Below, one piece after another: positions 43,901-54,182 of a stretch of 64,000 bases of DNA; the stretch's first letter is position 1; every line of letters begins with the position of its first letter. Source of the DNA: Adenanthera pavonina (lineage: Eukaryota > Streptophyta > Magnoliopsida > Fabales > Fabaceae); assembly GCA_026686845.1 (NCBI GenBank), contig JAIVEN010000021.1, positions 17,378,001 through 17,442,000 on the forward strand. The letters are read 5' to 3'. The notes beneath the pieces are model-generated. The model had not been told where the DNA came from. It did not search any database and saw only the letters and a program-made list of their open reading frames with translations. Both the position numbers and the translations under genes were made by a program.

Positions 43901-46900
43901 CTCATCCTTCATTCAGTTCCATGATAAAAAAAATGACCTCAAACTGACCGGTGAGCTTAACAAACGTCCTCCTCTCTTCCTTCTACATATTCTCCGCCAA
44001 TTGGGTTGTTCATTGCGGGATGTTTTTATGGCTGAAGAACATGTAGACAGATTTAGTTTTATTGAGTTTTAGTGGGTGTTGAGGGGCAATTAGGTGCATT
44101 CTTTGTGAAGTAAGATGCCTCCATTTGGCAATATTTTTAATGCAACCCAGAATTTTCTCCTTTTGCAAGTGCCCTTGCAAACTGGAAGAAGCTCTAATTT
44201 GATTTAAGTATTTGAAGTGAATGACAGTGGGGGACCAGCAGTGGAGTTTAGATAAGAGAGGAAAGAAATAGTGAGGCATGAAGTGAGCATGAGAAAAAGG
44301 AAAATCTATCATGTAAGAAAGCAAGAAACTGTAAGGAAGAAGGCCAGAAGCTGTGAAAGTTAAACAAAAAGTCCCACATCAACCAAATAACTAGAGGAAG
44401 AGGGGAGGCTGGTTTATAAAAAGCAATGGAAGGCCCATGCTTCATCAAACTTGGCCGGCTTTGATAAACGGTCCAGCTGGTTGAACCATTGGGTAGACCA
44501 ATTTTCCAGTTTTCTACAGTTTTTGCTCGGTTTTTTTTATTTTTTACCCCCTTCTAAAAGGTTTATTGGTGTTTTCGGACTGGCTTATGGGCCAGTTGAC
44601 CAGTTTTCTAGGTCAACCAGCCAATTCAGTCCAATTTTCTTAACCATGATTCTAATACATAGAAGAGTTCCTATGTATTCTCTCTTCTCTTCTTCTCACT
44701 TCTCTGATAATGTGCAGCATCACTAGTCAGTCTTTAAATCTGTAAGTCTAATGAGACACATAGCACAGATATTGTCCCAAATTAGCCAAAACAAAGATAT
44801 ATATATGTATAAACATTCAACATCATACTCTCGCAGTTGGATAATCCTTGCTGCTGATGAACTAAGTTTTGAAGGGCCTAATGTCTTGTGTTCTTCTGTA
44901 GTATCCTTGGATGGAAGGCTTTGAGCTTGATGCTGCAAACTGGGAGCATCTAGATCCAAGTAGAAAGATGTGTTGCACTTTATAACTGGACATGAGTCTT
45001 CTTTAAATATATGAGACATATAGAGGACTACAGAGTTTTTTATTATTGATACTCAAATATACCAAATTTTTTTTTATTATTGATACTCAAATATACCAAA
45101 TTATGATGCTCACTGCTAATTTCTCATCAGTATTTTTAAGAATTTGATACCTTTTGTGTCAAGTTTACTTCTAACAATGTGCACAGTAAATCATTATGAA
45201 ATTTGTGATTGTCATGGGTTAAAAGTGAAGAGCTTTTATATATCACACTGACAGTGTTCTTGCAGAGAACTAGGCCTTTTCATTTTATCTTCTTTACTTG
45301 GCTGATACATTGTTACAGAGAACTAGGCCTTTTCATTTTGTCTTCTTTACTTGGCTGATACATTGTTCCCCTTACCCTCAAATTCTTGTATAGGTGGTGA
45401 TCCCTCGAAGTCCACAGCAAGCAAAAGGGTTGTTGCTATCCTGCATTCGAGATCAAAATCCTGTTGTATTTTTTGAACCAAAGGTTTTAGTTCTTTGGGA
45501 ATAACTCAAATAATCATTTGATCAAATTATGTTTGAAATTTAAAAAAGTGGGATTCTTGATTTCAGTGGCTTTATCGTTTAGCTGTTGAAGACGTACCAG
45601 AAGATGATTATATGTTGCCTCTATCTCAAGCTGAGGTACGCCACACTTCATGCTGGATGAAATAAGAAAACGTTCTTTGCCAGAGAATTTTAAATTCAAT
45701 ATGCTGAAACAGTTAATCTGATGAATATTAGGATGTGTAATCAGGTGCTACGAGAGGGTAGTGATATTACACTTGTTGGATGGGGAGCTCAATTGTCTGT
45801 AATGGAACAAGCTTGCCTTGATGCTGAAAAAGTAAGTGATTCTTATAATACGACCTAAGGCACCTAAAACATGAAATTGTGTTCACATTATGTGTCATGC
45901 TTTATGATGAGTCTAGTGGGCTGGTTAATCATGTGTATAAAAGATGCCCGAACTGCCTGCTGCAAGTATTGAATCCTCTCATCAGCTTATTTTTTGGATA
46001 TGCAGTCTGAATCATCATTAGGAAATTCTCTTTATGCAACCTGAGGCATGTCAAAGATATGGTTGACAGAATGAAGGAGCTGAAGGAAATCTAGCTTCAT
46101 TTATAATATTCTGAAAATAGAGATTAACTGCACAAACACCCACAGATAATGATAAGTTAAGACTACTAGACAATAATTGTGGAAAAATGAATTCTTTGAA
46201 TTGATTGATGTTTCTGTACACTGGGATCGAACATATATACATGATCAAGGCTCATAATCAAGGGGAATACAAGGGAAAAAAAAAACTGGGGATTGATTGA
46301 CCTTCTCTAATCCTAATCTCAACGTAAGTATAATAGCATTGATCTTCTCTAATCTTAATCTCAATGGTAATATAATCACTGAAAAATATGCCCCTAATAA
46401 ATACTTTGTTTCAATGCTCCTCTCAAGTTGGATCATAGATATTAATCATGTCCGACTTTACTGAGATAGTGATTTTGTATCATCAAATCTGAAGTTTCAT
46501 CCTTATTGAAATTATAAAATCATTTTTGGATTCTGCAGGATGGAATTTCGTGTGAATTAATAGATCTGAGGACACTTATACCTTGGGATAAGGATACTAT
46601 AGAAACATCTGTCAAGAAGACAGGAAGACTACTCGTGAGTAAATGTTTTCTTGAGTTTTACATTTGTCTCTGGGTGGTATCGCATAGATGATGTACTGAA
46701 CTTCCATTGCAGATTAGTCATGAAGCTCCAGTAACAGGTGGTTTTGGTGCTGAAATCTCAGCGTCTGTTGTTGAACGCTGCTTCTCACGGGTATACTCCA
46801 ATCCTGACTTCATATAATTATTAAGCCAGTAACTACCTTTCTTCCTGTGGCAGAAAACTCCTAGGCAAATGAGGCATGGTTGGAAAGGCTTAAAAACAGA

Positions 46901-48597
46901 TCCATTAACTGGCTAAATGTTTGATTTTTCAGGAATTTTAAAATTGCCTCCTATTTGTGCTACTTTTTAATTTTTATCTCCACCTACATAGTACATGAAT
47001 GAAAATAGACGCAATAATAAATCAATATAATTGTATGTTTGTTGTGATATATAGTAGGTAAATTACATTGCAAAATCCTAATTGGAGTAGTCCATATCAC
47101 ATTAGTTTGAGCAGAGACTTATTTGGCATTGTGGTGGAATATCCTTCTGTCATTCCTTCATCCAAATTCATGAATGAATGGGTTGTAACATATCATTAGA
47201 TCGCTTTAACTAATTGTAATTTGCAATTGCTTATATTCATAGAAGTTATGATAAAATTATCCTTTTTTAAGTGAACCTTCTTTTATTAAGATTTAAAAAA
47301 GAAAAAAAGAAACCAAACAAACAAGACATACTCTGAATGGAAACTCAAAACAGAGCACATTAAACCAAAATGGCTTTCAATTTAATATGCAGCAAGCAGC
47401 CCAATCTCTTTAAATCAAATAAGAGAACAAAACATCCTTGATGGCCTTAACCCTTGTCCTAAGGAACTGATGTAGCCTTCAAGCACTGGTATTATTTATG
47501 AACATGAACAGTTTCCTTCCCCTAGCTATCAATAGGAAAGAAGAACAATACAGCTAGAGTAACAGAATTAAACGCATAAGGGGAAAAAAAACATTCCTCT
47601 GATACTCAGAAGACCAGAGCACTCTCCTCACTAATGATTCTTCTTGCTTAGCCTCTACCAGCCCCCTCTTACAGATAACAACCCACCAGTACTGACTCAC
47701 TTACTCCAGCCAACATGTGATAGTCATGCAGCGCGCCAGCACTGACTTGCTTACCCCATCCAACATGTGATAGTTATGCAGTAATCATGCACCCACCCGC
47801 TTACCATCTGTTGTGGTCCTCTTTCCCTTATATTTGGGCACCCATGGGCCCCTGAGGAACACTTTTGCATGTTGTCTCTAGACATGCTAAATACGATATT
47901 CCTATGCATAGTGCAATATTTGGATTCTTGGACTAAATTGAGAGGACTTTCAGTGTGATAATTGGCAACACTTTAACCATCGTTTAGACTTATGCCATTT
48001 TCTACGTGACTACGGTTTATAGGCCTTCAACATGGTTTTAGTGCTGTTTTGAAATTGACCTATCGCTAGCACTTGTGAATAGTATGGCTGTCTGTCATCC
48101 GCAATGGAGATCGCTCAGTACTTTAATGAACTATGCTGGAGTTTGGAATCTTGCTTGCATCATGATGTGTGATTGCTGATGTTATCTTTTTGTATGCGGG
48201 AAACTAGTTTTTTCTAGAAGTTGATGTTCATCTAGGATGTAGAACATAATGCATATTTTATTATTTGATGGAATCTTCTGGAAGTGTTTATCTGCTTTCT
48301 AGATTAACATGCACTCAGATGGACAGTTTCCTGAAGCGTGTCTTTTTTTTTTTTTTTTTATAACATACTTGGTGCAGTTAGAAGCTCCGATAACAAGAAT
48401 TTGCGGTCTAGACACCCCTTTCCCTCTGGTTTTTGAACCCTTCTACATGCCAACCAAGAATAAGGTAATTCCGTAAATGGCTTCCTTAATTTTCTGTGCT
48501 TCTTTTAGTGATTATGCTTAGTAACGAAAGCTTACTAGTTTCTGTCACCCATTTGATGCAGATATTGGATGCAATTAAATCAACGGTAGGCTACTAA
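31941..48597 (+). CDS. BCKDHB: Branched-chain 2-oxoacid dehydrogenase E1-beta, mitochondrial
   Basis: Thirteen coding exons: 31,941-32,107; 37,044-37,155; 37,449-37,484; 37,607-37,666; 37,741-37,798; 37,888-37,985; 45,394-45,483; 45,567-45,635; 45,745-45,831; 46,539-46,634; 46,713-46,790; 48,378-48,464; 48,562-48,597. They sum to 1,074 nt, 357 codons plus TAA, with every junction in frame; family members are about 350 residues. With E1-alpha this subunit decarboxylates the 2-oxoacids of Leu, Ile and Val using thiamine diphosphate in the mitochondrial matrix. Visible features: an Arg/Ser-rich N terminus typical of a mitochondrial presequence (about residues 1-30), YVFGEDV (58-64), [14 protein letters not shown] with E92 as the ThDP-activating Glu of the family, [15 protein letters not shown] (156-170), and a transketolase C-terminal domain ([31 protein letters not shown]). 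Intron 4 has a GC donor. Introns 1 and 6 are swollen by transposons. No coding lesion seen. Confidence 0.96.
32131..32154 (+). repeat. (CTC)n microsatellite in intron 1
   Basis: About eight tandem CTC/TCC triplets 25 bp after the exon 1 donor. No coding role, because it lies past the splice donor. Confidence 0.85.
32909..33560. repeat. LTR-like repeat B, copy 1 (split by a LINE)
   Basis: Starts GGGAAGAAATTGAGGGTTAA and ends TAACCTCCAACA. Without the nested LINE it is about 270 bp and matches 33,893-34,183 (GGGAAGAAATTCAGAGTTAA to GCATCTCCAACA) in the same orientation, including the TTATTTTAT-AGATGGAA block. The ends suggest LTRs or a short non-autonomous element read on the minus strand (TGTTGGAG start). 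No matching target duplication found. Confidence 0.55.
33062..33428 (+). mobile_element. 5-prime-truncated LINE fragment in BCKDHB intron 1
   Basis: About 367 bp inserted into repeat B. Its translation (33,075-33,302) contains [17 protein letters not shown], the block found near the C terminus of plant LINE ORF2; the LINE at 59,498-59,767 has the counterpart IMCWKLWEVRNE. It ends in an A run. Flanking direct repeats AAAATAGAGAACTTAAA (33,045-33,061 and 33,429-33,445) are a 17-bp target duplication, although its first bases merge with the A tail. Confidence 0.88.
33893..34183. repeat. LTR-like repeat B, copy 2
   Basis: About 290 bp, related to 32,909-33,560 in direct orientation and lying about 0.35 kb downstream of it. 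Contains GATGGAAACAAT, CAAATAGGATA and an AAAATAAAATAAAATA run. Confidence 0.5.
34865..36550 (+). mobile_element. Deleted gypsy-type LTR retrotransposon relic
   Basis: A possible 5-prime LTR spans about 34,865-35,195 (TATAAATA near 35,124; TGAATAATGAGTTGTGATT near its end). It is followed by TTTGGTTTTAGAGCC (about 35,203-35,217), a decayed tRNA-Met-type primer site. A gag relic follows, then a purine run GGGGGAGAGGGTGAGGGG near 36,373 and a partial second LTR (about 36,420-36,545) that shares TTTTGTTAGGATGGAATT-like and AAAGAGTTGTGATT blocks. All of pol is missing. Confidence 0.62.
35280..36010 (+). pseudogene. Gypsy gag relic
   Basis: The open piece 35,664-35,975 encodes [36 protein letters not shown] and PVRMVKP, in the order of the retrotransposon gag domain of plant Ty3/gypsy elements. 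Upstream, in another frame (about 35,575-35,650), [13 protein letters not shown] is also characteristic of that domain. Frame changes and stops disrupt it; it lies inside intron 1 of the dehydrogenase gene. Confidence 0.8.
37661..37672 (+). other. GC-type splice donor of BCKDHB intron 4
   Basis: Exon 4 ends GATCAG and the intron starts GCATGC. The next exon resumes in frame at ATTGTTAATG (37,741) after TTCTAG. No GT nearby keeps the conserved DQ-IVNEAAK junction, so this is a GC-AG intron. Confidence 0.88.
38650..38851 (-). repeat. 3-prime LTR of copia element 3
   Basis: On the minus strand it begins TGTTAGAAGATATTAG after the purine tract and ends CGTGTCA. It lacks the 22-bp block found in the other LTR. 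Confidence 0.93.
38907..41934 (-). pseudogene. Copia element 3 pol (PR-IN-RT-RH), broken
   Basis: Pieces in order: protease to GAG-pre-integrase (41,443-41,934: [30 protein letters not shown]); integrase (41,017-41,436, [24 protein letters not shown]); integrase C-terminal region (40,653-41,120); RT (39,807-40,604: [29 protein letters not shown]); YVDD near 39,815, in a different frame after a C-run at about 39,834-39,839; RNase H (38,907-39,539: [38 protein letters not shown]). At least four frame changes or stops separate the pieces, so no active polyprotein is possible. Confidence 0.93.
42000..43181 (-). pseudogene. Copia element 3 gag, broken
   Basis: A start Met at 43,181 ([14 protein letters not shown]) is followed after about 29 codons by a TAG. 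The frame reopens at 43,082 ([10 protein letters not shown], a UBN2/copia gag start). A further break lies near 42,846. The second piece (42,000-42,842) contains the zinc knuckle [16 protein letters not shown] and DSGANNHMT, the protease active-site region, at its end. Confidence 0.88.
43246..43369 (-). repeat. Seven-copy GTGAACAGTG array in the element 3 leader
   Basis: Between primer site and gag, the plus strand reads GTGAACAGTG or a one- to two-base variant seven times in about 124 bp, at irregular spacing. On the element strand the unit is CACTGTTCAC. Confidence 0.85.
43423..43435 (-). other. Primer binding site of copia element 3
   Basis: GGCTCTGATACCA on the plus strand lies directly beside the 5-prime LTR. 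On the element strand it is TGGTATCAGAGCC, the initiator Met tRNA complement. Confidence 0.92.
43436..43659 (-). repeat. 5-prime LTR of copia element 3
   Basis: 224 bp, near-identical to 38,650-38,851 apart from one 22-bp block (AATCCCTGATTCTATGCTG region). A TATATATA box on the minus strand lies at about 43,496-43,504. Confidence 0.93.
43665..45393. other. Remainder of BCKDHB intron 6
   Basis: Non-coding. Contains a 34-bp tandem duplication (45,041-45,108, TATTATTGATACTCAAAT) and a 53-bp tandem duplication (see separate entry). Positions 44,440-44,650 hold repeated CCGG/CCAG-type blocks (GGTTGAACCATTGGG, GTTGACCAGTTTTC) typical of an old dispersed repeat. The open frame 43,809-44,072 is not recognised. 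Confidence 0.5.
45263..45367 (+). repeat. 53-bp tandem duplication before exon 7
   Basis: CAGAGAACTAGGCCTTTTCA starts at 45,263 and again at 45,316. The two units differ at few positions and end about 27 bp before the acceptor of exon 7. Confidence 0.9.
47687..47785 (+). repeat. 50-bp imperfect tandem duplication in intron 11
   Basis: Two units begin CAGTACTGACT (47,687) and CAGCACTGACT (47,737), each containing CCAACATGTGATAGT. Intron 11 otherwise shows no feature. Confidence 0.8.
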
Positions 48598-51520
48598 TTA
48601 TAATGGGCTACTTTAGAGTTGCGTGCAGGGTCAAGGACAACTTAATAAGTTCGACATTCTTACAAATGATATATTTCATTTGTATCTATTTGTGGAACTG
48701 GTCGTAAACTGACAATATAATCCTGTTAAACAGTAATTACTCTTATAGTTGTGATTTATGTAGCAATAGCTTTGCACTTAGACTCATGATTTCTCGCTTT
48801 CTGAGTCTTTTGTCATATCCACAGAATAACAGCCGAGCACGGCAGACAATTAACTTATAATGACTGAACTTGATCGCAGGTTGTAGTTTAGGGTTTTATT
48901 TTGCATACCTCTTTTTGTCATGTAGCTACTACTTGAAAAAGATGTAACATATAGGAGGCACTTGCAACAAGATTTGAAGCTATACTTGTTACAGACAAAA
49001 TAGCTCCAAGGTTTTATATATAGATTTCACTGAAAAGAGGAATAAAATTAGAAAAGTGGGAAAATTAAGTGATTTATAAGTAATTGGAAAGGACCATTAT
49101 GTCATGGAAATAAAGACAAAAAGAAAAAACAGAAAGAATGAAAATTTCAAATAGTTCATCACAAAGGAGGGAAACAGCCACGCCCACTGACCTTCAAATT
49201 TCCTAAATTCCATAGAACTTACATATTCTGGAGCTCTAGTTCCCGTTCTTCATAAATTGGCTGTAGTTCTCAACTTTTCAATGTGGCATCATTATAAGAG
49301 GCTGTGTTGCCTACTTCCGATTGACAGATGCAAGAGAAACCTTATCAAGAACTTCTAACAAAACCCAGATGCATAAAAGGAAATTGAGAAAAATAATCAA
49401 TGAAGGAAATTTGAAAAATTAAAAATGTAAAGAGATAACTGGAGAAACAATACAACAAGGAAATGGTAGAAGCGGAAGAATAAACAAGGAGTGAAAACTT
49501 ATAAAGCATGAAATGCAAGGCTGGCTACAAGAGTTGCCTACAATTCTTCATCACATGACCAGACAATGTCAGGGAGACAGTGGAAATTTTCTAGACACGC
49601 CACTTGAAGTGGAGGAATTATTACTTGCCAACAAACAGTATGTTTGATCATAAAATCATTCTACCATACATTATTGGAAATTGCTAGAAGATAGGAATTA
49701 CAAAAAACAGACATGAGCAACTGTTTAAAACTTTAGATTTTGAAAATAAATATGAGGATAACTATTTATAAGTTTACTTTTGAAATATGACCGGTCATAA
49801 ACTTGGTTAAAAAGTTTAAAACCTGACTTATGAATAGTAATTTTTAAAGAACAGTCATGACTAAAATGACTTGGCTTCCACTAGTTTTATAGAAAAATAT
49901 TGATATTGGATTTAAAAAAAAATTACAGTCAAGGCCAACAGAAAATGGGAACTCAAATGAAAATAATTTATTATGAAAAACTAAAATTCAAATAATTGAA
50001 ATTAAATTAATTAAAAATATTTTATAAAAAATTAATAGAATTATCATTCATAGATAGATATGAAACAGAATAAAAATATAATTTGTTAATTTATTTCAGC
50101 TCAAATACTAATATTTATGTAATAAAACATAATGGTTGAATAACTTAACTTTCATATGTCTATTTTGGTGAGAAATATCAGTTATTTGATTAAAAAAAAA
50201 AAATATGAAATCAAGTGAAAATATATTAATACAATGAATTGAAAAATACAAGCAAATATAAAAATGGAAATTAATAAATTAAATTAAATTATTAAAAAGG
50301 ACTATATCATAAAAACATATTTTACAAATATATATTATTAAATTAAATTATTTGTCAATTTTTGTTGGCATAAGTGACAGGTATTCTTATTCCTTAAATA
50401 AGTAGTTGGAAGTTCAATTATCAATCTATAGAACAATTTTAGTTGAGAAAAGTCTACCTTTTACTCACACTATTTGAAAATAATTAGTCCTAGTTCTAGT
50501 GGCAATACTTCTAGTCCACACCTAAATTAAATTATTTTAATAATATAGTAAAATATAATTATTAAAGTAAAATATTCTAATAAGCATTCTATTTTTTCAC
50601 TTTCCTTTATTTTAAAAATCTATACTTTAGTCTAATTTATAGACTCCATTAAGAACAATTTTAAAATATTCTAAAATAACTTTTAATACTGAAAAATTAT
50701 GTTAAAATAAAACATATTTACTAATTTATCCTTCATCATGTTAAATCATTTATTCACTAGTTTTGTTTGTTCTGACTGACATTTATTTACTTGTTTATTT
50801 GTGCAGGCAGTAGGCACATGCAAATGCGCCCACGCGCCCACACACGTAGAAGTGCACACATTTGCACCTATACTTTGTAATATAAAATTAGTCAATTTTA
50901 TAATTTATAATGTGATCAAAATTAATCAATTTAATAATATGATAACAAAGTTTAAATATATTTGTATTGAAAAATTTTATGGCCAATTAATGTGTTTACA
51001 GGATTATTAAATATTATTTATGTTAAAGAATGATACTTTAGTTAAAAAAAAGTTGTTCAATTGCAAATAAAGCACTGAGTAAATAGAAATAAAATCTTAA
51101 AAATAGTATAAATGTTTTTAACGGTATCCATTTCTTTTAATCTCTTGGAAGAAAATTTTCATTTTTATTTATCTATCATTTTTAAATTTCAAAATAATAT
51201 TAATTATTATATTTCTAATTTACTCTTATTTATCATTTTAAAAGTCAAAAATTTTATATCTTAGCATAAATATCAATTGTATTTCCTAATATCATCTAAG
51301 ATATGTTACCCAAAAAAAAAATATCATCTAAGATATAAAATATTAAAGGACATATAGAATGAAACGGAAGAAATATCCCCACTATCAAAAAAGAACACAC
51401 CGAGCTCATTATTATTAAGAGTCGCTTTGTATACGGATATACAAGTATAATTTTGCTTGTTTTATTTTTATGTTTCACGTTAAATATATAAATATCCTTT
51501 TATTTAAAAAAAAATAATGA
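48598..51520. other. BCKDHB 3-prime flank and AT-rich intergenic DNA
   Basis: The 3-prime UTR presumably covers the first few hundred bases; no single poly(A) signal can be chosen. Beyond about 49,000 the DNA is AT-rich with no domain-bearing ORF. A small GC-richer island lies at 50,800-50,870 (GCGCCCACGCGCCCACAC). No YTH-domain gene is visible here. Confidence 0.45.
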
Positions 51521-51525
51521 ATTAA

Positions 51526-52015
51526 GGGTTTTTCTAGGAATACATTGTAAGATATTCAGGAAGTAGATCATTCTCAAGGGTTTACTTGGAGAGTATAACT
51601 TCCTAAATTAAGGAGTTGCTTGGAATGAGGTAAGTAGGGGCAAGAAGTAGAACTTTTTGAGAAGTAAATCAATAGGTATTATGTAATTTAAAAAAATTAT
51701 GGAACTTTTCAGGAAGTTGGACTTAACTCGGAAAGTTCTACTTCCTAATCATAATCTTATAAAGTTCTATTTTTCGGAGTAATTTGTGATATTTTGTCAA
51801 AGATATCCTTGATTATTTAATTATTTTCTTTAATAAAATGAGTATTAATATCTTTGACACCAAAACATTACATATTTATTTTCAAAAATAATTTAAACTT
51901 TTTAAAAATTAAAAAATTAAACAAACACGTAAACCATCAATACTTATGAAAGTAAACTTTCAAGGAAATAGATTTTTTAGGAAGTTACTTTTCGAAAAAC
52001 ATATTAAGCGTACCC
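51526..52015. mobile_element. Candidate Harbinger-type MITE
   Basis: A 490-bp non-coding block starts GGGTTTTTCTAGGAA and ends TTAAGCGTACCC, with TAA on each side (51,523-51,525 and 52,016-52,018). The TAA duplication and terminal GGG/CCC fit PIF/Harbinger MITEs, but terminal inverted similarity beyond the first bases is weak. Internally AGGAAGTA and TACTTCCT recur in opposite orientations. Confidence 0.4.
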
Positions 52016-52018
52016 TAA

Positions 52019-52880
52019 ATTCAACTTTCCAATAATTTTTTTTTTTAACAAAGCAACACACATTTATTCTATTTTGTTATAAGTTGAACTTCATTTCCTT
52101 ACTTCCTCCCATAACTACCAATCTCTTGAATCACTGTTTACACATAAGTTTTTTTTTAGTTGAATATGACAAGGTTGGAATTTTTGTATTTTCTTGTTAT
52201 ATTGTGATAGTTAGAGTGGATCTAGTACATTTCTATAGAATTTATGATCCTCGTATTTTTTATATTTTCTTACCTCTTAAATTTAATTAAAAGTGTAATA
52301 TACACTGAATCTGAATGCTGTGAAAAAATTAATATCAATCAATGCAAGAAAATATTAGTATCAATGCTTTGAAAGGCCAACAAACACATGTTTGAATAGA
52401 AGTTTGAGAAAGGGCTGAAAAAATTGAAGGAGAAAATATTACTTTAATTATTTTTAAAAAAATTATCAGCTTTATAATTTTTATTAATTAATAATAATTA
52501 ATTTGATGGAATTTTGTCAAAAAATAGAATGGTTGCTAATTAGAGAAAAAAGGGTGAAAATTGTAGAATTAGACGACTCTTAAGAGGAATTTCCATTGGG
52601 TGATCATCAGTCGAATGCTTATCATTTAGAACTCAATCTGGATAGTCCAGTTTTAATTTAGATTGCTCAAATTTAAGATTTTTTATTTTAATTTTTTCTA
52701 ATGATAAAAATATTTAAAAAAAAATAATTATAAAATTATTTTTATTTTACATTTTTTACTAATAAAATAAAAATATATAAAAAATATATTACTAAAATAA
52801 AATTAACCACCCTGATCTGTTATGAGGATTCGGTACTCTTAAAGAAAATTCCCTCAAGGGAGACGGGCGGGGGGAAATAA
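52019..52880. other. AT-rich intergenic DNA
   Basis: No gene recognised. The short ORF 52,084-52,290 is low-complexity. Base composition shifts to GC-richer sequence at about 52,845 as the CPN60B upstream region starts. Confidence 0.4.
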
Positions 52881-52891
52881 AAGGCGGTAGG

Positions 52892-53004
52892 AGGGATACA
52901 CCTCTTGAAAAGGTTCTAGAGTATTCGGCAGTAGGACAGATATTAGAGCAGCAAATGGGATCTAACGGTCCGGATGAAACAGAAGGTTCAAGAGGTGTAT
53001 CCCT
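52892..53004. repeat. 18-bp perfect inverted repeat upstream of CPN60B
   Basis: AGGGATACACCTCTTGAA at 52,892-52,909 is the exact reverse complement of 52,987-53,004, separated by 77 bp. The arms could form a stem in RNA or a cruciform in DNA. It lies about 150 bp upstream of the telo-box. Confidence 0.85.
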
Positions 53005-53117
53005 GCCTTCTATCTATTACAAATTAAACCTAATCCGTTTGGTGCTAACATTTCATCGTTGCGCAGTGCGTGCTTGCTGCCCAGCTTGGCATTACTTCCT
53101 CCTTTGCTCAGCGTTAT

Positions 53118-54182
53118 CCAAAACCCTCCCTCTCCTTAGCCATCCCTTTAAACCCTAATAAACAACTTCGACTCGCGGAGCCGTCAACTGGTATTACAAA
53201 CTCATTTTGATTCATTTTCCTAGTATTTCAACGTCAAGTTTTCGTTCTTTACTGCGGTCTACTTTCTCTGTTGTTGTTGTTGTTCTTGTCATCCAGTTGT
53301 ATGGCTTGACTTTCGAATTGTTATATTCTTATTCATTTCGTCCGTGAATTAGTGTAATGGGAGATTGACTCTGTTCAATATCTTCTTCTTCTTCTTTTCT
53401 TTTTTGGTGTAATTTCCCGGGTCGTGAACTGTTGTGTGTGTTTGAAAATTTGCTTATGTTTGTTATGCTTTTCCACCTGACCGTGGTTGCTTAAATTTGT
53501 TTGTTAATGAGTTGTTAGTTTTGGTTGACCATGGTTGCATAGATTTCGATTTTCTTACCTACCGTATAAACATGAATTTATAAAGCTGAATATGTAACTA
53601 TTTGACGACAGTGCTTGATATGCTTGCGTGTATGACATTTTCTTCATTTCTCCCTTTCTCGTTATTCTTACTTTCATCCAATCTACGTGGCTTTCATGCG
53701 TTCTTTTTTTTCTGGAATCTGATTCTTGAAGGCTTGACGGAGTATCTTGGAAGCTTTGACCGATGATTATCTCATTCAGTGTCTGTGGAATAGTAACTTT
53801 CGTGGTTTCAAACTGAGCATTGTTTGCTTAGCTTGGGAAAGTTGAATTATAGTTTATATTTGAGTTGGTGTTACAATTCACTATTCTAACAAAATTGACA
53901 TGATTATCTTCCGTGAAAGAAATTTTTGTTCATAATATTCTAGGTTATTGAAATGCAAGAATTACACAAACTGAAGAGTGGTGTGAGTGGCTTTTTTTTC
54001 GTTTGAACCAATGATAAATTTTATTACCATCTGAAAGAAAATCTACCATCCCTCCACAACTGGGAGTCCTTTTTGTCTATGTGACGACATAGTTGCCCAT
54101 TACATTTTCTCTTTTGTTTAGCAACACGTGTTTGGGATTACTGAAAGAGGGTGATTAATTTATTATTCAGTTTTCCGAAGTG
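53118..54182 (+). promoter_or_regulatory. CPN60B promoter, leader and probable leader intron
   Basis: AAACCCTAA at 53,150-53,158 is a telo-box, common near start sites of plant housekeeping and biogenesis genes. CCGTCAACTG/GTATTA (donor-like, intron from 53,191) and TATTATTCAG (acceptor-like, ending 54,170, 12 bp before the ATG) would define a leader intron of about 980 bp. Not confirmed by transcripts. Confidence 0.45.

Noticed and set aside
43809..44072. 87-codon ORF inside BCKDHB intron 6
   Set aside because: Intronic, unrecognised, near a dispersed repeat; no evidence of a nested gene.
38508..44660. A DNA transposon split by copia 3, with ends at about 38,508 and 44,650
   Set aside because: The ends (GTTGTGAAAACCAGAC and the complement of GTCCAATTTTCTTAACC) are only loosely alike and no duplication was found; too weak to call.
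52955..53158. 67-codon ORF upstream of CPN60B
   Set aside because: Overlaps the hairpin and promoter region and has no recognisable product.
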